The notes: generated by a model not told the origin, from the letters alone. Counted from the first letter of the stretch, positions 1-9,852 are shown. The stretch is DNA of 64,000 nt from Fischerella sp. CENA71 (GCA_024239075.1 JANBVI010000009.1:1-64000); one strand, 5' to 3'. Numbers and translations are program-made.

Positions 1-37
1 ACGGGTCAGATTGCTCTTGTATGCTTTACTCATGCCA

Positions 38-91
38 CTCTCTCGGTGCTGTTTACTATTCATTCACAGCTTATACTGAGAGAGCTTTTTT
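38..91 (+). terminator. Rho-independent terminator of an upstream gene outside the window
   Basis: CTCTCTCGGT (38-47) pairs with ACTGAGAGAG (75-84) with one G-T wobble. An inner stem GCTGT/ACAGC (48-52/66-70) extends it. Six T residues follow at 86-91. This is a classic intrinsic terminator on the plus strand, so a plus-strand gene or RNA should end just left of the window. Confidence 0.7.
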
Positions 92-150
92 ACACCCTGC
101 CTGACTTTTCAAACAACCTCTAAGAGTAGTTGATTTTTCACCCAAAATTA

Positions 151-528
151 ATGACAGAAAATGAGTTGAGCGGAGTGATTATTGGTTGTGCGATGAGAGT
201 ACACACAGCTTTAGGAGCAGGTTTATTAGAATCAGCTTATGAAGAGTGTTTGTATTATGAACTAAAGCAAACAGGATTGAATGTTAACAAACAAATTCCT
301 TTACCTTTAGTCTACCAATCAGTGCAATTAGACTGTGTTTATCGATTAGATTTGCAAGTCGAAAACAAAGTCATTGTCGAAATCAAATCTGTAGAAACAT
401 TGAAACCAATTCACTCCGTTCAACTCCTCACTTATCTCAAACTCGCCAACTGTTAACTTGGTCTTCTCATCAACTTTAACGTCCTCCACCTCAAAGAAGG
501 TATCAAACGCGTAGCCAACAACCTCTAA
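151..528 (+). pseudogene. GxxExxY family protein, interrupted by an in-frame stop
   Basis: The translation matches the GxxExxY family (small nuclease-fold proteins of unknown role): ALGAGLLESAYEECLYYEL near the N-terminus, then VIVEIKSVE and QLLTYLKLANC. A TAA at 454-456 interrupts the frame where family members usually have a Lys or Arg codon. The same frame then reads LGLLINFNVLHLKEGIKRVANNL, the normal family C-terminus, up to a TAA at 526-528. One base change in one codon explains the truncation, so this is a recent nonsense mutation or a sequencing error. An in-frame TTG at 130 is possible, but the ATG at 151 fits the family start better. Confidence 0.8.
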
Positions 529-602
529 CTCTGCGTCCCTCTGCGCTTTCCTTTGCGCCCCTCCGCGTTTAAACATTACTATCAACAGTGGTTTCCCTCA
601 AA

Positions 603-788
603 TCAAATCCGTAAATTAAAAACCTGCACTAGTCCAATAATTATCAGATAAATAGCCACTATATAGTTAAGCAGCCTGGGAAGTATCAGAATCAATATTC
701 CTGCTATTAGTGCAACAATCCCATTGATATTAATACCTACTTGAATAGTATTAGTTGTTTGGGCAAGCAAAATTGGTATGTCAAACAT
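603..788 (-). CDS. DUF3096 family small membrane protein
   Basis: This 61-residue protein is almost wholly hydrophobic. It has a short N-terminal segment and then two membrane spans, about residues 21-38 and 41-57, rich in Ile and Leu with an LPRLLNYIVAIYLI hairpin. The pattern matches DUF3096, a small inner-membrane family of unknown function common in cyanobacteria and proteobacteria. It stands alone between the broken GxxExxY gene and the clpC terminator. No function can be assigned. Confidence 0.75.
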   Translation of the reverse strand: MFDIPILLAQTTNTIQVGININGIVALIAGILILILPRLLNYIVAIYLIIIGLVQVFNLRI

Positions 789-860
789 AATTTGTTTTAT
801 ACGAAATAAATTTATTTATAGTATTACTGCAATGAAGAAAAAACTAAATTTTGTAAACGA

Positions 861-892
861 AAAAGGTAGAGGCTGGAACTCCTCTACCTTTT
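861..892 (-). terminator. Rho-independent terminator of clpC
   Basis: AAAAGGTAGAGG (861-872) and CCTCTACCTTTT (881-892) form a perfect 12-bp stem with an 8-nt loop. Read on the minus strand it ends in a T run and lies 27 bp past the clpC stop. The A/T-flanked stem could work in both directions. Confidence 0.8.
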
Positions 893-918
893 CAAATTTC
901 TTGATTCAACCCAAAATC

Positions 919-3387
919 TTACTCAACTCCGGGCGTCATCAATTCCCGGCGCTGTTCACCTCTTACCGTTATATTACCGCCTTCATCAACATCAACAATG
1001 GCGGTGTCGCCTTCCTTGATGCGACCAGACAGGATCTCTTCGGCGAGGCTGTCTTCTAGTAAGCGCATAATAGCTCGACGTAAGGGTCTTGCACCGTAAC
1101 TGGGGTTATAACCCTCTTGTAACAAGCGCTCTTTGAAGCGATCGCTAACCTCGAGATTAATTCCTTTCTCGGTGAGACGACCAAATACTTCTCTAAGCAT
1201 AATGTCGGCAATTAGCATTACCTCTTCCTTGTTCAGTTGACGGAAGACGATAATTTCATCCAGACGGTTGAGGAATTCTGGACGGAAGTAGTTCTTGAGT
1301 TCTTCGTTGACTAAGAACTTAATCCGGTTGTACTGCGATTCGCTTTGGTCTTCAGCAAACTCGAAGCCAATACCACCGCCACCTTTTTCAATTACCTTAG
1401 AACCGATATTGGAAGTCAAAATCAGCAAGGTGTTTTTGAAGTCTACGGTGCGACCTTTGGCATCAGTTAGACGACCGTCTTCCAAAATTTGCAGCAGCAT
1501 GTTGAAAACATCGGGGTGGGCTTTTTCGATCTCATCGAATAGCACCACGGTGTAAGGACGACGACGTACTGCTTCGGTAAGTTGACCACCTTCGTTGTAA
1601 CCAACATAGCCTGGAGGTGAACCGATTAATTTGGAGACAGTGTGGCGCTCCATGTATTCGGACATATCCAGACGGATCATCGCTTCTTCCGAACCGAAGA
1701 AGTAAGATGCTAATGCTTTTGCCAACTCGGTTTTACCGACGCCGGTAGGCCCGGAGAAGACAAAGCTAGCAATGGGTCGGTTGGGGTTCTTTAAGCCGAC
1801 ACGAGCGCGACGAATTGCGCGCGAAACAGCCTTCACAGCATCTTCTTGACCAATTAAGCGCTGATGCAAGGTGTCTTCCATGTGCAGCAGTTTTTCGGAC
1901 TCGGACTCGGTGAGTTTGTTGACTGGTACACCTGTCCAGGAAGCGACAATGTGGGCAATGTCTTCTTCTGTAACTACTGGTTCTTCACCTTCTGCACGGC
2001 CAGTACCTGTTTTGCTTTGAGCGATCGCGCGAATTTCGGCTTTGATTTCCATTTCGCGATCGCGCAGTTCTCCAGCTCGGTCAAAATCTTGGGCGCGAAC
2101 TGCATCATCTTTTTCTTTTAATAATTGGCGCAGTTCTCGATCTAATTCTTTGGCTGCGGGTGGCAGCTGGGAGTTAATTAGACGGACGCGGGAACCAGCT
2201 TCATCGATTAAGTCGATGGCTTTATCTGGCAGATAGCGATCGCTAATATAACGGTCAGATAATTTTGCTGCCGCAATCAAAGCTTCGTCAGAAATCTTGA
2301 GCTTGTGGTGTTGTTCGTAGCGATCGCGCAGACCATGCAAAATTTCGATTGTCTCATCAACCGAGGGTTCACCGACCATCACTGGTTGGAAACGCCGTTC
2401 CAAGGCTGCATCTCGCTCAATGTGCTTGCGGTATTCATCTAAGGTTGTGGCACCAATGCACTGTAATTCACCTCTAGCCAAGGCTGGCTTGAGGATATTT
2501 GCTGCATCAATTGCCCCTTCTGCCGCACCTGCACCAATTAGGGTGTGTACTTCGTCAATGACTAAAATGACATTGCCAGCCTGCCGAATCTCATCCATGA
2601 TCTTCTTCAGGCGCTCTTCAAATTCACCCCGGTACTTTGTACCTGCTACGAGTAAACCGATATCCAGAGTGACTACGCGCTTTTCTTCCAGGATGTCCGG
2701 GACATCTTTGTTGGCAATGCGTTGTGCCAGACCTTCGGCGATCGCGGTTTTACCAACCCCTGGTTCCCCAATTAAAACTGGGTTATTTTTTGTGCGGCGA
2801 CCCAAGATTTGAATCACCCGCTCAATTTCTTTGGCGCGTCCCACCACTGGATCGAGCTTGCCGTCTACTGCCATTTGGGTCAAATTCGAGCCAAACTCAT
2901 CCAAGGTCGGGGTTTTGTTGCCGCGTGAGGGACCACCTTGTGTAACTTCGGCGGTCTCTCCCAGCATCCGGATAACTTGAGTTCTTACCTTTGAAAGATC
3001 TACACCCAGATTTTCTAGCACTCTGGCTGCTACACCTTCCCCTTCTCGGATCAGGCCCAACAGCAGATGCTCGGTGCCAATGTAGTTATGCCCTAATTGG
3101 CGCGCTTCTTCCAAGGATAGTTCCAGAACTCGCTTTGCCCGTGGCGTAAACGGAATTTCCACAGCGACAAAGCCCGAACCCCGGCCTATGATTTTTTCTA
3201 CTTCAATCCGAGCATCTTTGAGATTGACACCCATGGATTTCAGCACCTTAGCCGCCACTCCGGTACCTTCTCCAATCAGACCCAGGAGGATCTGCTCGGT
3301 ACCAACGAAATTGTGTCCCAGGCGGCGTGCCTCTTCCTGGGCCAACATGATTACCTTAATGGCTTTTTCTGTGAAGCGTTCAAACAT
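919..3387 (-). CDS. clpC: ATP-dependent Clp protease ATP-binding subunit ClpC
   Basis: ClpC is an AAA+ (Hsp100) unfoldase that feeds substrates to ClpP-type peptidases. The 822-residue protein has two Clp N-repeats (about 1-145), a first ATPase with Walker A GEPGVGKT at 207-214 and Walker [10 protein letters not shown], a UVR/middle domain (about 420-460), and a second ATPase with GPTGVGKTE near 547. The length matches cyanobacterial ClpC. The frame stays open 29 codons upstream, but the family begins [20 protein letters not shown], so the ATG at 3387 is chosen. It is transcribed alone, with a clear hairpin terminator downstream. Confidence 0.97.
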   Translation of the reverse strand: MFERFTEKAIKVIMLAQEEARRLGHNFVGTEQILLGLIGEGTGVAAKVLKSMGVNLKDARIEVEKIIGRGSGFVAVEIPFTPRAKRVLELSLEEARQLGHNYIGTEHLLLGLIREGEGVAARVLENLGVDLSKVRTQVIRMLGETAEVTQGGPSRGNKTPTLDEFGSNLTQMAVDGKLDPVVGRAKEIERVIQILGRRTKNNPVLIGEPGVGKTAIAEGLAQRIANKDVPDILEEKRVVTLDIGLLVAGTKYRGEFEERLKKIMDEIRQAGNVILVIDEVHTLIGAGAAEGAIDAANILKPALARGELQCIGATTLDEYRKHIERDAALERRFQPVMVGEPSVDETIEILHGLRDRYEQHHKLKISDEALIAAAKLSDRYISDRYLPDKAIDLIDEAGSRVRLINSQLPPAAKELDRELRQLLKEKDDAVRAQDFDRAGELRDREMEIKAEIRAIAQSKTGTGRAEGEEPVVTEEDIAHIVASWTGVPVNKLTESESEKLLHMEDTLHQRLIGQEDAVKAVSRAIRRARVGLKNPNRPIASFVFSGPTGVGKTELAKALASYFFGSEEAMIRLDMSEYMERHTVSKLIGSPPGYVGYNEGGQLTEAVRRRPYTVVLFDEIEKAHPDVFNMLLQILEDGRLTDAKGRTVDFKNTLLILTSNIGSKVIEKGGGGIGFEFAEDQSESQYNRIKFLVNEELKNYFRPEFLNRLDEIIVFRQLNKEEVMLIADIMLREVFGRLTEKGINLEVSDRFKERLLQEGYNPSYGARPLRRAIMRLLEDSLAEEILSGRIKEGDTAIVDVDEGGNITVRGEQRRELMTPGVE

Positions 3388-3815
3388 GGCATTTTTCCCA
3401 TCACCTGCGTCGTGCCGGTACGCTGATTTTAGCACAGGCAAATCGAATGAATGTCTGTATAAAGAAATAGACATTCAATCGGGATCGCCCAGCGTTGATG
3501 GGAAATTGCTAACTTTTTATTATTTTTTATTGACTGTGTATTGAGGAGCTTGAATTTACCGTCTTTGTAGAGATTGACAAGCAAAAATAAAGTTGGATTT
3601 GCAAGTTTTTAATGCCAATCCCAAGCAAAGATATTTACCATATTTTTTAGGAACTGTCAATCTTACATTGAACACTATGAAAATTTTTTATAGGTAGTAA
3701 AGTTACCGAAAATTTAAATTTTCGTAATAAAAATTTAAATAAGATTCGTGAATTTGGTTGTTGGTTGTTTATTGCTGGAAGTGGTAATTAACAACCTTTG
3801 ACCATTGACTATTGA
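3388..3815. other. Intergenic region between clpC and rimI
   Basis: These 428 bases should hold the clpC promoter on the minus strand. They contain a perfect 11-bp A/T inverted repeat, ATTTAAATTTT at 3712-3722 and AAAATTTAAAT at 3730-3740, and a short GGTTGTT heptamer run near 3755-3770. No convincing gene is seen. Confidence 0.5.
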
Positions 3816-4355
3816 TCAATCAAACTGACTGAGGCGATCGCTGATTTTGAGCCGCAATTTTTCCAAATAATCTTGAAATTCTGGATATTGGATATTTCCT
3901 AACCACAGAATTAGAGCATCTTCATCGTTATCTGTGTAGTAACGCTTTCGCTGTCCTGCTGTTTTAAAACCAAATTTTTGATACAGAGAAATTGCAGCTT
4001 TGTTAGAAACTCGGACTTCCAAAGTAGCTCGTTCTAAGCCCAGTTCGTAGGCATTCTTCAGCAAAAAATAAAGAATAGCCTGTCCTAACCCTTGACCCTG
4101 ATATTCGGGATGAACCGCCAAAATAGTAATGTGGGCTTCTTCTAAAATTGACCAAAAGCAACCCATTGCCAGCAATTTTACGGAAGCGGGAGATAAAGAT
4201 GTAAATAAACCGAGTAATACGCTGTTAGGGCTATCTAACTCTCGTTTATAGCCATCCAACGTCCAAAGACCACCAAAGCACGCCTGATCTAGTTCTAAGA
4301 CCAGACTTAAATCATCTGCTGTTATTAGTTTTAGTTCTAATTTGTCATTAGTCAT
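3816..4355 (-). CDS. rimI: Ribosomal protein S18-alanine N-acetyltransferase (RimI-type GNAT)
   Basis: This GNAT acetyltransferase is of the RimI type, which acetylates the N-terminal Ala of ribosomal protein S18. The chosen 179-residue form has the family N-terminal ...LELDQACFGG, the acetyl-CoA loop HPEYQGQGLGQAIL, and a C-terminal LEVRVSNKAAISLYQKFGF motif typical of RimI. The frame runs open to 4541, but the extra 60 residues are translated STRR repeat DNA (GIGNWGLGIGDQGQGGHG), so the start is placed at the ATG at 4355 (4361 is also possible). It is divergent from lysA. Confidence 0.88.
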   Translation of the reverse strand: MTNDKLELKLITADDLSLVLELDQACFGGLWTLDGYKRELDSPNSVLLGLFTSLSPASVKLLAMGCFWSILEEAHITILAVHPEYQGQGLGQAILYFLLKNAYELGLERATLEVRVSNKAAISLYQKFGFKTAGQRKRYYTDNDEDALILWLGNIQYPEFQDYLEKLRLKISDRLSQFD

Positions 4356-4380
4356 TGTCATTGGGCATTGGGTATTTGTG

Positions 4381-4446
4381 TTTATTCTCCTCCCATGTCC
4401 TCCTTGTCCCTGATCCCCAATTCCCAATCCCCAATTCCCAATCCCC
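4381..4446. repeat. Low-complexity STRR-type repeat upstream of rimI
   Basis: Degenerate heptamers such as CCCAATT and CCCAATC follow one another between the divergent rimI and lysA genes. Short tandemly repeated repetitive sequences of this type are well known in heterocystous cyanobacteria. Similar arrays lie at 29340-29400, 35500-35560 and 38590-38625. Confidence 0.7.
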
Positions 4447-4553
4447 TTCCTCTTGCAAAAGACAGGGGCGAAAAAGCACGTTATTCGGTAAACTGGGAAT
4501 CGGCATATTCGCTCGTAGCTTGTAATTAGTACTAAGGACAACTCTTAATATTT

Positions 4554-6041
4554 ATGGTATCGACTCACCCTGCTGGGGTTCAACTTTCTGGTAGACAGTA
4601 TTTACCGCAAACAGCTAGCGATAACATTAATCTTTCACCCAATCAAGAACTTTTACCACTGAGTGCCAAAGCTAATAACGAAGATCACCTAGAAATAGGG
4701 GGTTGTGATGTGACAACTCTTGTGCAGCAGTTTGGTTCACCTTTATATATTTTAGATGAGGAAACCCTGCGAACAGCTTGCCGTCAGTATCGGGAAAGTT
4801 TCCAGCAGTATTACAAGGGCGAATCTCAAGTACTATATGCCTCCAAAGCCTGGAGTTGTTTGGCAGTCTGTGCGATCGCCGCTTCCGAAGGCTTGGGAAT
4901 TGATGTTGTCTCAGGAGGCGAACTCTATACAGCCTTAAGTGCAGGTGTAAGTCCCGACAAAATCTACTTCCACGGAAATAATAAATCGCGAGAAGAATTA
5001 ACTCTGGCAATTCAGTCTGGTTGCACTATAGTTGTGGACAACTGGTATGAGTTGCGGACTTTGGTGGAGATAGCAGAGGAGGACACGGGGACACAGGGAT
5101 ACGGAGACACGGGGAATGTACATAAAACTTTCACCGCGTCACCGCGTCTCACTCTCTTTGCGTCTTCTCCCATCCGGATCATGCTCCGTCTGACACCGGG
5201 TATTGAATGCCACACGCACGAATATATTCGTACGGGACACTTAGATAGTAAATTTGGCTTTGATCCGAATGATTTAGATGAATTATTTGCTTTTGTTACT
5301 CAGCAATCTGTATTAAACTGTATCGGTTTACATGCTCATATTGGTTCCCAAATCTTTGAACGCCAACCTCATCAGGATTTAGCATCTGTGATGGTGCAGT
5401 GGATGAGTAAAGCTGCTGGTTACGGCTTAAGGGTGACAGAGTTAAATGTTGGCGGAGGCTTGGGGATCAAGTATACAGAATCGGATGATCCGCCTAGTAT
5501 AGAAGAGTGGGTAAAACCAATTTGTGAAGTAATTCAACAAGCTTGTGCCGAGCAAAACTTACCACTACCAAAATTGTTGGCTGAACCAGGGCGATCGCTA
5601 ATTGCCACAGCTTGTGTTACTGCTTACACTATAGGTTCTTCTAAAGTCATTCCTGAGATTCGCACCTACATAGCAGTTGATGGTGGCATGTCTGATAATC
5701 CCCGTCCAATTACTTATCAGTCAGTGTATCGTACTGTAGCTGCTAACCGCATGTCTAAGCCTTTGACAGAAACGGTAACTATTGCTGGTAAGCATTGTGA
5801 ATCTGGGGATATTCTGATCAAGAATGCTCAGCTACCGAAAACTGAATCTGGAGATATTCTCGTAGTTATGGCTACAGGTGCTTACAATTACAGTATGGCA
5901 TCTAACTACAACCGCTTGCCTAAACCGGCGGCTGTTGTAGTAGCGAATGGCGAAGCAAATTTGATTTTGCAACGCGAAACTTATCAGGATTTGATTCGAC
6001 AGGATTGCTTACCAGAAAGACTTAAAAAGGATGAAGAATAA
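4554..6041 (+). CDS. lysA: Diaminopimelate decarboxylase with an in-frame repeat insertion
   Basis: LysA converts meso-diaminopimelate to L-lysine and CO2 with PLP in the cytoplasm. The PLP lysine lies in YASKAW (Lys98). Other landmarks are HAHIGSQIFERQ, the phosphate-binding NVGGGLGIKY and EPGRS, CESGDIL and the C-terminal GAYNYSMASNYN, so the protein is a full-length fold III decarboxylase. At 495 residues it is about 30 longer than I expect. The excess is residues about 175-204, a translated GGACACGGGG-type repeat followed by a C-rich segment, placed in a surface region before IRIMLRLTPG. Flanking motifs are intact, so the enzyme is probably active. Confidence 0.95.
   Translation: MVSTHPAGVQLSGRQYLPQTASDNINLSPNQELLPLSAKANNEDHLEIGGCDVTTLVQQFGSPLYILDEETLRTACRQYRESFQQYYKGESQVLYASKAWSCLAVCAIAASEGLGIDVVSGGELYTALSAGVSPDKIYFHGNNKSREELTLAIQSGCTIVVDNWYELRTLVEIAEEDTGTQGYGDTGNVHKTFTASPRLTLFASSPIRIMLRLTPGIECHTHEYIRTGHLDSKFGFDPNDLDELFAFVTQQSVLNCIGLHAHIGSQIFERQPHQDLASVMVQWMSKAAGYGLRVTELNVGGGLGIKYTESDDPPSIEEWVKPICEVIQQACAEQNLPLPKLLAEPGRSLIATACVTAYTIGSSKVIPEIRTYIAVDGGMSDNPRPITYQSVYRTVAANRMSKPLTETVTIAGKHCESGDILIKNAQLPKTESGDILVVMATGAYNYSMASNYNRLPKPAAVVVANGEANLILQRETYQDLIRQDCLPERLKKDEE
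5076..5172 (+). repeat. Dispersed GGACACGGGG/CACCGCGTC repeat inside lysA
   Basis: This stretch is unlike the surrounding codon pattern and matches other copies in the window. The 30 bases at 5128-5157 are identical to the reverse complement of 7870-7899, and the order of blocks (GGACACGGGG, CACCGCGTC, GCGTCTTCT) is the same. It is a multiple of three in effect, keeping lysA in frame. Confidence 0.85.
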
Positions 6042-6059
6042 AGGTTGAAGTGATGAAGA

Positions 6060-6165
6060 AAGGATGAAGAATAAAGAATGAAAAATTCATACTTTATACT
6101 TAATATTTCAAGACTTCATACTTCATACTTTATCCTTCATATTTCATACTTCATACTTTCACGCC
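6060..6165. repeat. TTCATAC heptamer repeat (STRR) between lysA and cdaA
   Basis: Perfect and degenerate copies of TTCATAC/TTTATAC run in tandem across most of the 131-bp gap. The left end carries the complementary GATGAAG-type units, so the region can fold back on itself. It may serve as a lysA terminator or simply be an STRR array. Confidence 0.7.
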
Positions 6166-6172
6166 AGATGTC

Positions 6173-7096
6173 ATGGGAGATTGGTGGAAGCAATGGCTGA
6201 TAAACCAAGGATGGTCTCAGCCTTTGCTGCTTGAGACACTGGATATTGTTTTAGTACTGGCGCTGACCTATATGATACTAGTTATTATTAGTGAGCGCCG
6301 GACACTTTGGATGGTGCGAGGTTTTATTATTCTGATGCTGGCATCAGCCATCAGTGGTAAGTTGCAGCTACAGTTGTTAAATTTCGTACTGGAAAAGTTA
6401 GTCATTGGCTGTGCTGTCGCCATGGCGGTTGCTCTCCAATCCGAGTTTCGGCGATTTTTAGAACAATTGGGACGTGGCGAATTCTGGCAATTATTTCAAC
6501 CGTCCCGTTTGGCAGTTCCTAAATCTGATAGTGTAATTGATGAAATAGTTGAGGCAGTCAGAGAACTGTCGAAAAATCGGATAGGTGCGCTACTAATTTT
6601 GGAAACGACTGGCCCCATTGATGAACGGGATTTTTCTGTACCAGGAGTAAAACTGAACGCTGAAGTGTCCAAAGAGCTAATACAAACAATTTTTCAACCG
6701 AAAACTCTTTTACATGATGGTGCTACATTGATACGGGGTTCTCGGATTGTAGCATCGGGTATAATACTACCACTTTCGGGACGTACGGCTTCGCGTCAGT
6801 TGGGAACACGCCACCGGGCGGCAATGGGAATAACTGAGCGGGTCGAGAATTGCATTTGTGTCGTTGTATCTGAAGAAACAGGTTCTATTTCTTTGGCAGA
6901 AAAGGGAACTCTAAATAGACCACTGACGATTACGAAGCTGAAAGAATCTTTAGAGATGAGATTTTCACCAACAGTAGATCGGGAAGCTGTTGCTCCTGGT
7001 TTAATCAGTTTGGGTCGTCAGATTCGTAGTCAGGCCTTAGCACTAGTTTCACGTTTACTCGGATTACCATCGACCGCATCGCGAGACAAAAAATGA
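6173..7096 (+). CDS. cdaA: Diadenylate cyclase CdaA (c-di-AMP synthase)
   Basis: CdaA makes cyclic di-AMP from two ATP at the membrane; c-di-AMP controls potassium and osmotic balance in many bacteria. The 307-residue protein has about three N-terminal membrane spans (roughly 20-95) and a DisA_N catalytic domain with the two signature motifs [11 protein letters not shown] and GTRHRAAMG. The stop overlaps the uppS start (ATGA, 4 bp), so the two are cotranslated. The protein is slightly longer than Firmicutes CdaA, with a C-terminal basic tail. Confidence 0.93.
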   Translation: MGDWWKQWLINQGWSQPLLLETLDIVLVLALTYMILVIISERRTLWMVRGFIILMLASAISGKLQLQLLNFVLEKLVIGCAVAMAVALQSEFRRFLEQLGRGEFWQLFQPSRLAVPKSDSVIDEIVEAVRELSKNRIGALLILETTGPIDERDFSVPGVKLNAEVSKELIQTIFQPKTLLHDGATLIRGSRIVASGIILPLSGRTASRQLGTRHRAAMGITERVENCICVVVSEETGSISLAEKGTLNRPLTITKLKESLEMRFSPTVDREAVAPGLISLGRQIRSQALALVSRLLGLPSTASRDKK

Positions 7097-7842
7097 CAGC
7101 ACAACAAACTGAACTGCAATATTTGCCCCCTGACTTGAAACGAGAACTACTGCCCAAGCACGTTGCAGTGATTATGGATGGCAATGGTCGATGGGCAAAG
7201 CATCAAGGATTACCCAGAATTATGGGTCATAAAGCTGGCGTTGATGCTTTAAAAAGTTTGCTTCGTTGTTGTAAAGATTGGGGGATCGGAGCACTGACGG
7301 CTTATGCTTTTTCCACAGAAAACTGGGGAAGACCCCATGAAGAAGTAGATTTTTTGATGACCCTATTTCAGCGAGTTTTGCGTCAAGAACTGCGGGAAAT
7401 GGTTGAAGAGAACGTGCAAATTCAATTTGTGGGTAACTTAAGTAGCTTGCCGCGATCGCTACAAGCAGAGATTAGCCGTTCAGTGGAAGCAACGAAAGAT
7501 AATCGTGGGATCAAATTTACGATCGCCACAAATTATGGTGGTAGACAAGAAATTATCCAAGCTTGTCGAGCGATTGCTCAAAAAGTGCAACAAGGTTTAC
7601 TCCAACCAGATGAAATTGATGAAGCAACATTTGAACGTCATCTTTATACCATCGGCATTTGTGATCCCGATTTATTAATTCGTACTAGTGGAGAAATGCG
7701 AGTTTCAAATTTTCTCCTCTGGCAAATAGCCTATTCTGAAATATATATAACTGAGACTCTCTGGCCTGATTTTGATCGCCATGAATTTCACCGCGCTTTG
7801 TGTGCATATCAGCAGCGGGAAAGGAGGTTTGGGAAAGTCTGA
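7093..7842 (+). CDS. uppS: Isoprenyl (undecaprenyl diphosphate) transferase UppS
   Basis: This cis-prenyltransferase elongates farnesyl diphosphate with isopentenyl diphosphate to make the C55 carrier lipid for peptidoglycan and exopolysaccharide export. The 249-residue sequence has the catalytic [14 protein letters not shown] (Asp of MDGN), the FSTENWGRP motif, and the C-terminal [18 protein letters not shown] and YSEIY motifs. It starts inside the cdaA stop codon, giving a two-gene operon. The pairing is often seen in cyanobacteria. Confidence 0.96.
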   Translation: MTAQQTELQYLPPDLKRELLPKHVAVIMDGNGRWAKHQGLPRIMGHKAGVDALKSLLRCCKDWGIGALTAYAFSTENWGRPHEEVDFLMTLFQRVLRQELREMVEENVQIQFVGNLSSLPRSLQAEISRSVEATKDNRGIKFTIATNYGGRQEIIQACRAIAQKVQQGLLQPDEIDEATFERHLYTIGICDPDLLIRTSGEMRVSNFLLWQIAYSEIYITETLWPDFDRHEFHRALCAYQQRERRFGKV

Positions 7843-7962
7843 AGAAGACGCGGGGAGGGAAAGACGCCGAGAGAGTGAGACGCGGTGACGCGGTGAAAGA
7901 ACTCTCCGTGTCCCTACGTCCCGGTGTCCCTACGTCCCCGTGTCCTCTTCTATGGCCCGGAG
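7843..7962 (-). repeat. Dispersed repeat, copy 2, between uppS and the DUF3143 gene
   Basis: Read on the minus strand this has the same block order as the lysA insertion. It shares 30 identical bases with it (7870-7899 against 5128-5157). It fills the gap between two convergent genes and covers the end of the DUF3143 gene by about a dozen bases. Confidence 0.85.
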
Positions 7963-8222
7963 AATACGGCTTGTTCTACATCTCGCCGACTCAAGGAGTA
8001 TTTGAAGGCGCGTTGAATATCTTGTCCATTGTCTCCAGCATTGACATACCGAACTATAATTTGCTCAATGTCTAGCGAAAGTTCTGCTTGCCAACTAGGA
8101 CGCTGAACGTGCCAGCAATGTAGCTGCTTTTCATCTTGTTCACAGCCTTGTTGTTTTAACCACTGCTCGATTTGGGGAAGAGGGTGATTATATAGTGGTG
8201 TTTCAGAAGGGGGAAGAGACAT
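7950..8222 (-). CDS. DUF3143 domain-containing protein
   Basis: This 90-residue soluble protein matches DUF3143, a family I know only from cyanobacteria, with NHPLPQIEQWLKQQGC at the N-terminus and LSLDIEQIIVRY in the centre. Its role is unknown. It is the last gene of a same-strand series dnaK, dnaJ, J-domain protein, DUF3143, with only 26 bp to the upstream J-domain gene. That spacing suggests a link to the chaperone system. Confidence 0.8.
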   Translation of the reverse strand: MSLPPSETPLYNHPLPQIEQWLKQQGCEQDEKQLHCWHVQRPSWQAELSLDIEQIIVRYVNAGDNGQDIQRAFKYSLSRRDVEQAVFSGP

Positions 8223-8225
8223 AAC

Positions 8226-8258
8226 AATTAAAAATTAAAAATTAAAAATTAAAAATTT
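8226..8258. repeat. ATTAAAA heptamer array
   Basis: At least four tandem ATTAAAA units, period 7, lie between the DUF3143 gene and the J-domain gene and run into the latter's stop. Related A/T arrays lie at 17888-17918 and 21868-21895. Confidence 0.75.
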
Positions 8259-8725
8259 AAGAGTTGTAATATTAATCCTACAGGTTGGAAAGCGGCTTCG
8301 CCACGAGTTAAACCAATGGCGATCGCTAGCACTAAGCAACCTAAAAATGTCAGTCCTAGAATAAACAAAGCGAAGATTTCACCTGCGGAAAGGGGGCGAT
8401 CACTAGCATCAAGATAAGCTGATTTCGACCAGTCGTAGGAACGGGAAACAGGACGGTTTAGATCGGGTGGTGCTTGAATTACTCCAAACCGAGAATAGCC
8501 AATTTTCAGGTCATAACTCAACCGTCGTTCTGGATTACTTAGAGTAGCGTAGGCTTCATTGAGTTGCTGAAATTTGGCAGTGGCGGCAACTGTAGGTAAG
8601 CTGGTCGTATCAGGATGATAGCGTTTGCTCAATTCTCGATAAGCACGACGAATTTCAATTGGCGATGCACTGGGATGCAGTCCTAGCAGGGTATAATATG
8701 TCGTCGTTTCGCTGCTTTGTGACAT
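8249..8725 (-). CDS. J-domain protein with C-terminal membrane segment
   Basis: The N-terminal J domain (about residues 8-70) carries YYTLLGLHPSAS and the HPD tripeptide in KRYHPDTT, which stimulates Hsp70 ATPase. A short linker follows, then one C-terminal membrane span of about 22 residues (AGEIFALFILGLTFLGCLVLAIAIGL). It lacks the G/F and zinc domains of DnaJ, so it is a membrane-tethered class C co-chaperone. The ATG at 8725 (158 aa) is preferred; 8743 is an alternative. It lies downstream of dnaK and dnaJ on the same strand. Confidence 0.88.
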   Translation of the reverse strand: MSQSSETTTYYTLLGLHPSASPIEIRRAYRELSKRYHPDTTSLPTVAATAKFQQLNEAYATLSNPERRLSYDLKIGYSRFGVIQAPPDLNRPVSRSYDWSKSAYLDASDRPLSAGEIFALFILGLTFLGCLVLAIAIGLTRGEAAFQPVGLILQLLNF

Positions 8726-8865
8726 TGCACCATTCTGATTCACGGCTGTTTAATTCACTAGGCGATAAACTTTTTTCTAATATTGTGACATACTCCCACA
8801 CCATAATCTTTGATTTGGTGCGGGCTTCTCAAACAATTGTGTGCATCACCCCTTTTGGATTTAAG

Positions 8866-9852
8866 CTAAGAAAATAAATCAGCGCGGGGTTTAAAAGTTT
8901 CCATCTGCCGAATTTTTTCGTATAACTCTCGTTCTTCTTTAGTAATATTTTTAGGAGTAACTATTTGAATTTCTACTAATTGATCGCCGCGTTTACCTTT
9001 GTCGGCAGGATAACCTTTACCAGCCAGACGTAATCTTTGTCCAGACCTGACTCCTGGAGGAATCGTCATTTTCACTAAACCATCAAGGGTGGGTGCTTCG
9101 ACTTGACCTCCTAATACGGCTTCGCTGGGAGTAATGGGGATTTGGCAGTAAATATCTGTACCTTCGATTTTAAAAAGTGGATGAGGATCGACGGTAATTT
9201 TTAAGTATAAATCACCACCGTTAATACCTTGATTACGTAGGCGAATATTTTGACCTGTCACCATTCCAGCAGGCATTTCTACTTCTAGCGATCGCCCATC
9301 TTCTAAGCGAATTCTTTCTACACCGCCACGATAGGCTTTTTCTAGGGGTAGAGACAATCTTGCTTCGATATCTCGACGTGTAGGGCGTTGGTTTGGTGTG
9401 TATGCAACTTTTGTTCTGGGGCTACGAAATGGGTCGGCATTATTAGTATTACTAGCAGTAGATGTGCCATTTCTACCAGTTTTGACACCAATAACTTCGT
9501 TAATAAAAGTAGTAAAATCAGAATAGTTACCTGGATTTACATCCTGATTACCCCGACCATTGCTACGGTGATCCCCACCCCAAGGTTTCTTCTGTCCTTG
9601 TTTATCGAATCCTTTTTGCTGCCAGTAGCGGCTAAACTGGTCATACTGGGCCCGCTTCGCTGGATCGGAGAGAATTTCATAAGCTTCACCGATATCTTTA
9701 AATTTATCTTCTGCTGCTTTGTTCCCTGGATTTAGGTCTGGGTGATACTGCCTAGCTAAACGTCGATAATTTTTTTTAATATCTTCATTGGTAGCATCTT
9801 TGGATACTCCCAAAATTTCATAATAATCACGAAAATTCCGCAAATTCTGCAT
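8866..9852 (-). CDS. dnaJ: DnaJ-family (class B, CbpA-like) co-chaperone
   Basis: This 328-residue protein has a J domain (residues 8-72, HPD in [10 protein letters not shown]), a Gly/Asn-rich linker (about 85-170), and DnaJ C-terminal domains I and II (about 175-315, including [17 protein letters not shown] and [17 protein letters not shown]). There is no CxxCxGxG zinc finger, so it is class B. It lies directly downstream of dnaK on the same strand, in the order seen for the DnaK3/DnaJ pair of Synechocystis. Confidence 0.9.
   Translation of the reverse strand: MQNLRNFRDYYEILGVSKDATNEDIKKNYRRLARQYHPDLNPGNKAAEDKFKDIGEAYEILSDPAKRAQYDQFSRYWQQKGFDKQGQKKPWGGDHRSNGRGNQDVNPGNYSDFTTFINEVIGVKTGRNGTSTASNTNNADPFRSPRTKVAYTPNQRPTRRDIEARLSLPLEKAYRGGVERIRLEDGRSLEVEMPAGMVTGQNIRLRNQGINGGDLYLKITVDPHPLFKIEGTDIYCQIPITPSEAVLGGQVEAPTLDGLVKMTIPPGVRSGQRLRLAGKGYPADKGKRGDQLVEIQIVTPKNITKEERELYEKIRQMETFKPRADLFS

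Noticed and set aside
3388-3474. 29-residue N-terminal extension of ClpC
   Set aside because: The family begins at MFERFTEKA, which matches the ATG at 3387; the extension has no family support.
4362-4541. 60-residue N-terminal extension of RimI
   Set aside because: It is translated STRR repeat DNA; the acetyltransferase fold begins after the ATG at 4355.
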